Notes under the pieces: model-generated | What the model was told of the DNA's origin: nothing | What the model saw: the letters and a program-made list of their open reading frames with translations, nothing else | The model's database searches: none | Position numbers and translations under genes: made by a program | Shown here: positions 57,901 to 64,000 of the stretch, in pieces | Numbering within the stretch: position 1 is the stretch's first letter | Layout: every line of letters starts with the position of its first letter | From: Polytrichum commune | Taxonomy: Eukaryota > Streptophyta > Polytrichopsida > Polytrichales > Polytrichaceae | Reading direction: 5' to 3' | Length of the DNA stretch: 64,000 nucleotides | NCBI GenBank assembly: GCA_950295325.1 | Contig: OX485803.1 | Span: 35,913,554 to 35,977,553, forward strand

Positions 57901-58024
57901 ACAGAAATGGGGAAGTGATCATTTGGCCTTGGCATGCGAATTGTCTTTTGAGCCTAGGAAGGCTCGAGGCTGTGAGCAAGAGAGGTCACATAAGACTCCA
58001 GTTCTTCATGTAGACACTCCATGA
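51925..58024 (+). CDS. CCR4/nocturnin-family exonuclease-endonuclease-phosphatase protein
   Basis: Sixteen exons: 51925-52010, 52290-52396, 52637-52803, 52998-53063, 53343-53395, 53921-54002, 54126-54142, 54718-54805, 55137-55229, 55661-55693, 55919-56025, 56164-56358, 57065-57170, 57433-57518, 57604-57691 and 57905-58024. They sum to 1494 nt with a continuous frame (497 aa). EEP motifs: IVSYNIL, WSPDVICLQE (catalytic Glu spans a junction), DGCAMFW, VVVGNIHVLFNP, VVLAGDFNSTP, GTVDYIW and KWGSDHLALACE. This matches plant carbon catabolite repressor 4 homologues 5/6 more than the LRR-bearing yeast CCR4. A role in mRNA deadenylation or related phosphate removal is expected. The 17-nt exon 7 is inferred from phase; the intron after exon 3 uses a GC donor. 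Confidence 0.92.
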
Positions 58025-61000
58025 GGTCTTTCTTCTGCACTTCTATGGATCGATGACATTTTGACCCGAGAAGGTCCTTGTACATCAACCAGTCCGGGTG
58101 CTGGGCCGTCCACTCAACATATAGCCGTTGAAGCCTGCCGTCTGCCCACTGTGTTATGCTTCCTGCCTCAATGCCCATGCACCCTAGCCGTTCCAAATTT
58201 TCAAACTGTATAGTAGATTTGTGTTGGACTACTGCCAGCCAGGTCAGCCTCCTCTACTCACGGCTAAATTTTTGCCAGTTTGTAAACACTAAGTGCAATA
58301 CTGCTGAATGGGACACTCTCATGAGAGAGTGTCCCATGGTATACTAGTAACATTTTTGTGGATCCAACTAGGTATCAATTATTCTTTCTTTTTTTGGCAG
58401 CATTGCTTCTATGATTTTAGGAGCATTGGTTGCCATCTACAGGCAAAGTTGACAACTCCATTCATCAAATTGACGGTTGTGGTATGCTTCAGTAATTCAA
58501 TGAAGTGAACTTAAATTCGCTGCAACTACAAAACTCTCTGTGAAAGTCAGATGTGTTGGCTTGCCATTACTTCCAAATTGAATTTGCAGATTGCAATGAG
58601 TATCAAAAGATATTCTTCAAGTGTGTTGGAATTAAAAACTAATTGAATTTGCACCTACTAGCAATATATACTGTCTAATGTCTCAAATTGCACCAAGTAT
58701 GGTGAAATATGCATCAAGTGTCAATGTACATCCAAAAATCGCACCTTGATTAGCAACAATTACATTGGATCTTAATTGATTACCACATTACCTGGAGAAC
58801 TCAAATTCATGGAGATGGTGATGAAGTTGGTATCATTAGACTATAAGGAAGTTCGTGTCAGTGGGCTATTGGGGTTTTGAGGTAGGCCACTGCACTGAAA
58901 CTCTTGTATCCAAGATGGTCAAGGTAAAACTGGAATTGGTTAGGTTTTGAAACTTTGTAACTGGGACACTACTCTGGAAATATCTTGCATCATAGAATCT
59001 TACTTCATTATCTCAACCTTAAAACCTCAGATCTTTGAGATAAAACAGTGTGGGGTGGGCATCACAAGTTCATAATCTTGATTTTAACACTAACATTTAA
59101 GATCTTTGTTAGGAATTCAGAGTCCTTTTGACATGTCTGAACCAGATACTAAACTTTGCACAAGAAAATGAACCAATATATGTGAGTTATTAGGTACCAA
59201 CAATAATGCACAAAGAATGTGGTAATATGGTTTAATGTCTTATATGTTGAAGTCAAAATGGACAACCTGCATAACATTTCAGAAGTATACTTCCACAATT
59301 GCAAGAGGTTGGGTTGACATGTTTTGCATATGATAATATCATGTGTGGTGGAAAGACAAAGTTCTGCCTTATGGACATATGGAGAAAAAAAAACAGAACA
59401 GAACAAACAAAACAAAAAAACACCATGTGCTCTGAAGACTAAAGAGTCAAGGGATTTTGAGAATCATCATTTTTAACAGCTAATAGTCTTTGTTTCAGGA
59501 AAATGTAATTTCAATAACTAATACTTGCCTTGTCTTGACATTAACTCCTAATCTTATATAAGACCACATTGTGATCTTGAACTTGGGGATTCTAAGATAG
59601 GCTGCTCTATTATAAAGGACTACACCTTGAGCAATTCTTTCTATTTATTGATATTCCCATTTGGTTAATAAAAAAAATCCCATGTAGAGGTACTGAACAA
59701 AAATTTGTCGTAATGTTTATTAATTTAAGTTATCATTTTGTGAATTAGTTATGAATTTGTAAAGTATTTTGAATTTGTATGCTATGATAGATTTCAAAAG
59801 GTCTCATTTTAAAATCCAAGAACTCTTATCATAAAATCAAATCTTGTTTATTTATTACCTTTGAAGTTTATCTTGGCAAACTCATCTTATGTCTAAGAAC
59901 TGACACCCACTGAGTTAATTACACACTAACTTGGTTTTAAATACCCTCACCAAGTGTCCTATATCCGACACCCTAGCCCACCAATCCTAGCAAAGGAATG
60001 GTAAGGAATTATCTTGGCCTTGAAACCATGCTTACCTTGTCATAATTAGATAAATTATGTTCTTATTTTTAGTACTTGCCGCTCTCATGTAAGGTCTTCT
60101 AAATTTCCTTCATGGAGATGGGCTCTACCTAAGTCCAACATCTCCCCTCCCTCATAAATAGGGTCCTGGAAAAGTTGGGAACCCCAGGACCCTATTTATT
60201 GAATTTGCTCCCTACAGCTTGACGAAAGGGCACCCCCATAAACCCTAAGCACACTGATGGAGGCCCTTTTGAAGAAGAGATTTTTTTTTGGGGGGGGGGG
60301 GGGTGTGCAAGGCTTGCGTTGTGATGATGGTTTGGAAAGTGGATTTGGGTTTATCCTACTATCTTTGGTTCTTTATTGTGCTCATGGCCAACCTCCCAAC
60401 TAGTGAACAATTTTTCCCAACGGAATCACTATATTCGTGAAAACTATTGACTTTCAATCCTTGATTGGTGTATATGTCGAAAGAAGAGTTGTTGAGAATT
60501 GTTTTCTCTATTCAAGAAAAAAATGAAATATAATAAGAAAAAATCATAATATCTAAATACTATTTTTTGAAGCATTAAAATCAAATACTACATCATTTTC
60601 ATATCAAATTTGAAATATGTATCACCAAGATGATTACATATGCATGGTAACTAATTTAGGAGCAAAACATCATCTTTGATGAACCAAATGACAAGTTTTC
60701 AATCTCATTACCAAATGTTGTTCACACTCTATACATACAATCATATTTTGTTATGCATTTCAAAATGTATCATAATTTTCATAAGATGAACACATCTACA
60801 AGACAAACTAATGTCATCTTCGATTTATGAAGTTTTTCTTAAGGATTTTCTCTGAAGATCCTTACACAAAGCTCATGCCCTTATAGAGAAGCTTCATGAA
60901 TATTTTGTAAAGGAAGCTCGCAAATCTCACTTTATACCTAATCTTGAAAGCACACAAAACCTTGGAGACATCAAGGGTTAAGGAGACTAGCCAATTATCA

Positions 61001-61931
61001 CCTTCCTCTCTCCCCTCTAAGTAACCTTCTGTAGTGTGCAAGCGTTTTTAGGTTTCTATCAATGAACGGGGAGAACTATGTAACCGGTTGGACAATAAGA
61101 GGTTGCTCCAACCATGCACTGCTAGTATTAAGAAATTCTGGAATTGTACACAACTAAACAAATGAAAATCAGGGACCAACTCTTGACAAGAGTGGGGTTT
61201 ACAATAGACAAATTGCATCCCCAATTAGCAGTATTGAGGCTAACACTACCCCTCATCGTAGCTTAAACACTCCAGATATTTTGAACATACAAACTATCAC
61301 GTTTTAAATTGGTCCAACCACAAAATAAAGTATGCAGGTCATGACACATATCCATACAACAGAATTCACAACCGAAAGCCTACAGCCTTGAAGTACAAGC
61401 AGCCAATAAATTGAATTTTAAAGGACCCAACACCCGTACATGAATTCAATACACTTGTTCTTACAATGACTGAAAAGAGCAGTCACCAAATTATTGAAAA
61501 TCTAGTTACAGTGAATTTGAAGAATCCTAATTACAAAAAGAGTCCCTAATGGTACACCAATGGAACAAACTGAGTATCAAGTTTGAATATCAAACTGGAG
61601 AAGGGGTGACATATTCACTTACATCGAAATTTCAATTAAGTAAGGGCAACAGCGTCCGTTTGTGCCATGCAAGTTACATTGGACAACCATGAGTGCTAGA
61701 ATGCCAGTGACAATCTGCACTGAAATTCAGATACACTGATATTTTTCTTATGCTCCCAAACTACACTAGAAATTAGAAAAACTCTTTATACAGTATATTC
61801 CACAAGTTCAGGTCACCCAGACATTGCTGTCAAATATCTGCCAGAGGTAGCCAAAAGGAAGCAAAATTATGAAGTGTCACAGATTCTTGAGTCTTTGGTT
61901 AGTTTGTCTCTATTGTACAGGAGATGTCGGT
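58025..61931. other. Intergenic region, no supported gene
   Basis: It starts with the 3' untranslated region of the CCR4-like gene. A perfect 16-bp inverted repeat (60154-60169 and 60184-60199) and a run of about 14 G (60289-60302) stand out. The sequence is otherwise AT-rich, with only short random frames. Confidence 0.5.
60154..60199. repeat. Perfect 16-bp hairpin
   Basis: ataaatagggtcctgg and its exact complement ccaggaccctatttat are separated by 14 nt. It might be a small foldback relic; no poly-T terminator or gene context explains it. Confidence 0.75.
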
Positions 61932-63895
61932 TCAAGAAAAGTCCAGTCGAGTGGTGTCAACACTGTAGTCGAACTTTGTAGTGCCCTTGCCAGGAAGCCC
62001 TCCCAATGATGCAATGACATCCTGGTTCCAGATACTGAACTTGTTCTTGCCGACAGGAACTTTTGCATACCAGACATCTCGGTCGCTCCACTTAGGCAGG
62101 CTTGTTAGAAACAGTGCATGCGGTGGTGGCTCTGTGTCCAACCAAAGTGGTCGATGTGCCATGAGGATTTGATACGTCTCCAAAACATCTGGATTATAAC
62201 ACCTGATTGAATGACGGGGCTTATCATCGATATTCAGTTTCCAGTTCACTCCCATATGTTGAGTGTACCTGTACATAAGAGTCCTAAGTCAATGGATGTA
62301 GGTTACAGCAAGTCAGCATCAAAAGAAACACATCACAGCAAGAAATATAGTAATTACGCATAAGCTCAAGGAAAAGAGCTTTCTTGGAGGCCTCTTTACT
62401 TACCTTAAGCAATCGCCATGTTCATCAGTGTAGAGCTCAAAATCAACATCAGAAAGTTCTCGCAGTTCACTGCGCCCTTTCACACAGAAATCACGCAGGC
62501 AGAAGTAGGCAAAACGCCTACTACAACCCTCTGGATGTGTTTTTGAGAACTTGCACTGCCTCAACATCTCAGCCTCATCCATTAATGGACGGGCCTCTAG
62601 AGCCATCACTTCCTGAGCAGACTCCATTGTTGCAGATTTTAATACAGCCTCCTCTACTGCCAGTTTCACCTTCAGATACCGAGGATCAAGGGAAATGTTG
62701 AAAGGAACTTTTGCAATGCCAGTTTCCGCTGTCCTTTTTGTTTCACGTGCTCGAATGATACGCCCAATAGCTCTCAACATTGCTTGGATACTGACAAACA
62801 AGTAAATGACTATGATTAACAACCAAGGCCACTGTCGTAGAAAAACAGTTTATGAGCAGCACATAAACCAAAAGTATCCACTGGACTATATGCACAACAA
62901 TGAGTTACAAGATTGGAACCAGTCGTAAAAAAGTCACCAAATATACATGGAGGCCATCTCCACCTTACAGGATTCAATGTGCCAAACGGTTCTGATTCTA
63001 CACATTTCATTGCAATGCCTAGGCATGAACTGCCATATGCATGCACAAAAGTAAAATATGACAAACACTGACTGATAAAAAGTGAGCACCTTGTTGGCGG
63101 ATACAACTGCCCATTCTGTTTTGTGAGTTGTGACATAAACTCGCATAACTGATCAACAAATGGTGTCACATCCTCTTGTTCGGACAAATCCTCAATTGAA
63201 AGCTCTGTGGGAACACCATTTTGAGCCCTCCATGCATCAAAAGATTTCCTGGCCCACATTTCAGAGTAGTTGCTTGCGCTCCTTTCTCTTGGTTCAGGAT
63301 GTAAACGGTATCTGGAAGGGGGCTTTGGCCGAGCTGCTCCAATAAGAGCAGCTCTTACAGCAGCAACACTCTTCATAGCATGAGGACCAGTAACTCTCAT
63401 ACGCTTGTACTGCTTAGCACCAGGTTCGTAAACAGTTGTAAATTTTCTCTTCTCAGATAATGGAGTAACTTCAAGTACAATATCTGTTTTCTCAGCATCA
63501 GGTTCATCTGTGACAGTAGACTGGTTTTCCTCTGGATTTGGTTTCTCTGTCACTACACTCTTCTCAACAGTACCATCAGCAGCATCAGTTTCAAGGACAT
63601 CTTGACCATTGTCATCAAGGACAATGACTTCTGGAACTGTTAGCACAGATGATTCAGTGCCTTCTTCCTTCTCTTCTTCACTTTGAGGTGCCTGTGTCCC
63701 ATTTTCAGGGCCTCGTACCTCCACACCACCTGATTGAGTTGGAGTATCAGGGCAGGGTGCTTGAGGAGGTTGGGGAGTTGTACCAGCCTGTGGAACCTGG
63801 GAACCCTGTGGAGTGGATGAGGAAGGTTGTCGGACAGAAATTGGTCCTGAAAGGACATCCTCAATAAGGTGAGCAGGGACAAACCACATAGTCAT
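61932..63895 (-). CDS. DUF3504 (Crypton-recombinase-derived) protein, three exons
   Basis: Exons 63895-63090, 62790-62404 and 62268-61932 join by GT-AG junctions in matching phase (509 aa). The first 150 residues are Pro/Gln/Glu-rich and probably disordered. Then come MWARKSFDAWRAQNGVPTEL and TKQNGQLYPPT, the SAM-like N-terminal half; IQAMLRAIGRIIRARETKRT begins the second half, followed by FAYFCLRDFCVKGRSEL, RPLWLDTEPPPHALFLTSLP and VWYAKVPVGKNKFSIW. This matches the DUF3504 pattern of ZMYM2/QRICH1-type proteins, derived from Crypton tyrosine recombinases. The protein stops shortly after this region, so the catalytic H-x-x-R and Tyr are missing and a recombinase is unlikely. The ATG at 63895 follows an in-frame stop; upstream exons may lie beyond the window. 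Confidence 0.75.
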
Positions 63896-64000
63896 GAGAC
63901 ATCAATGTGCACAAATTTCTACATAAGTCACCCCAGAAAATGTCATGAAAACAACAAGATTCCAGCCCTTCTTTATAGCAAACAACAGACAAAAAAATAT

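Noticed and set aside
57954-58196. Minus-strand 80-aa open frame at the end of the CCR4-like gene
   Set aside because: It overlaps the last exon and 3' untranslated region and has no recognisable motif or splice partners.

Overview
The window looks like nuclear DNA of a streptophyte, most likely a charophyte-grade green alga or an early-diverging land plant. The reasons are three intron-split host genes with GT-AG junctions, a plant-type mariner with Stowaway-like ends, a LINE of the dual-endonuclease type known from green algae, and a Ty3/gypsy element that carries a DNA cytosine methyltransferase, a combination reported (from memory) in charophytes and dinoflagellates. The species cannot be fixed from the sequence alone.

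Layout. 1-3.1 kb: repeats and a decayed mariner with intact 31-bp ends. 3.9-6.6 kb (minus): a three-exon MESD/Boca-type ER chaperone gene. 7.8-8.1 kb: a foldback element. 8.2-27.7 kb (minus): a degraded LINE with ORF1, APE endonuclease, reverse transcriptase, RNase H and a C-terminal R2-like restriction-type endonuclease. It is split by a young 9.8-kb Ty3/gypsy insertion (12474-22300, flanked by the LINE-derived duplication tcaa/tcaatgt). The inserted element encodes Gag, protease fused to a complete C5 DNA methyltransferase, then RT-RNase H-integrase ending in a PHD finger. Its terminal repeats are arranged A1-body-B1-A2-B2, and a 13-nt sequence directly behind A1 is complementary to the presumed start of its own RNA.

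29.6-47.5 kb: a candidate 17.9-kb Mutator-like element bounded by degenerate inverted repeats. It holds two divergent genes. On the plus strand is a two-exon MULE-type transposase with a SWIM zinc finger. On the minus strand is a gene of at least seven exons with a ParB-like motif, a basic linker and a beta-class N4/N6 DNA-methylase-like domain. Two introns of that second gene are filled with a 233-bp satellite whose every unit contains a long GC-rich hairpin.

51.9-58.0 kb (plus): a 16-exon CCR4/nocturnin-type exonuclease-phosphatase gene (reading frame closes at 497 aa). 61.9-63.9 kb (minus): a three-exon DUF3504 (Crypton-recombinase-derived) protein. The remainder is intergenic, repeat-rich and without supported genes.

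Two unrelated mobile elements in one window therefore carry DNA-methyltransferase-like domains, one C5-type and apparently complete, one N4/N6-type with a degenerate catalytic motif. These are the main candidates for an undescribed system.
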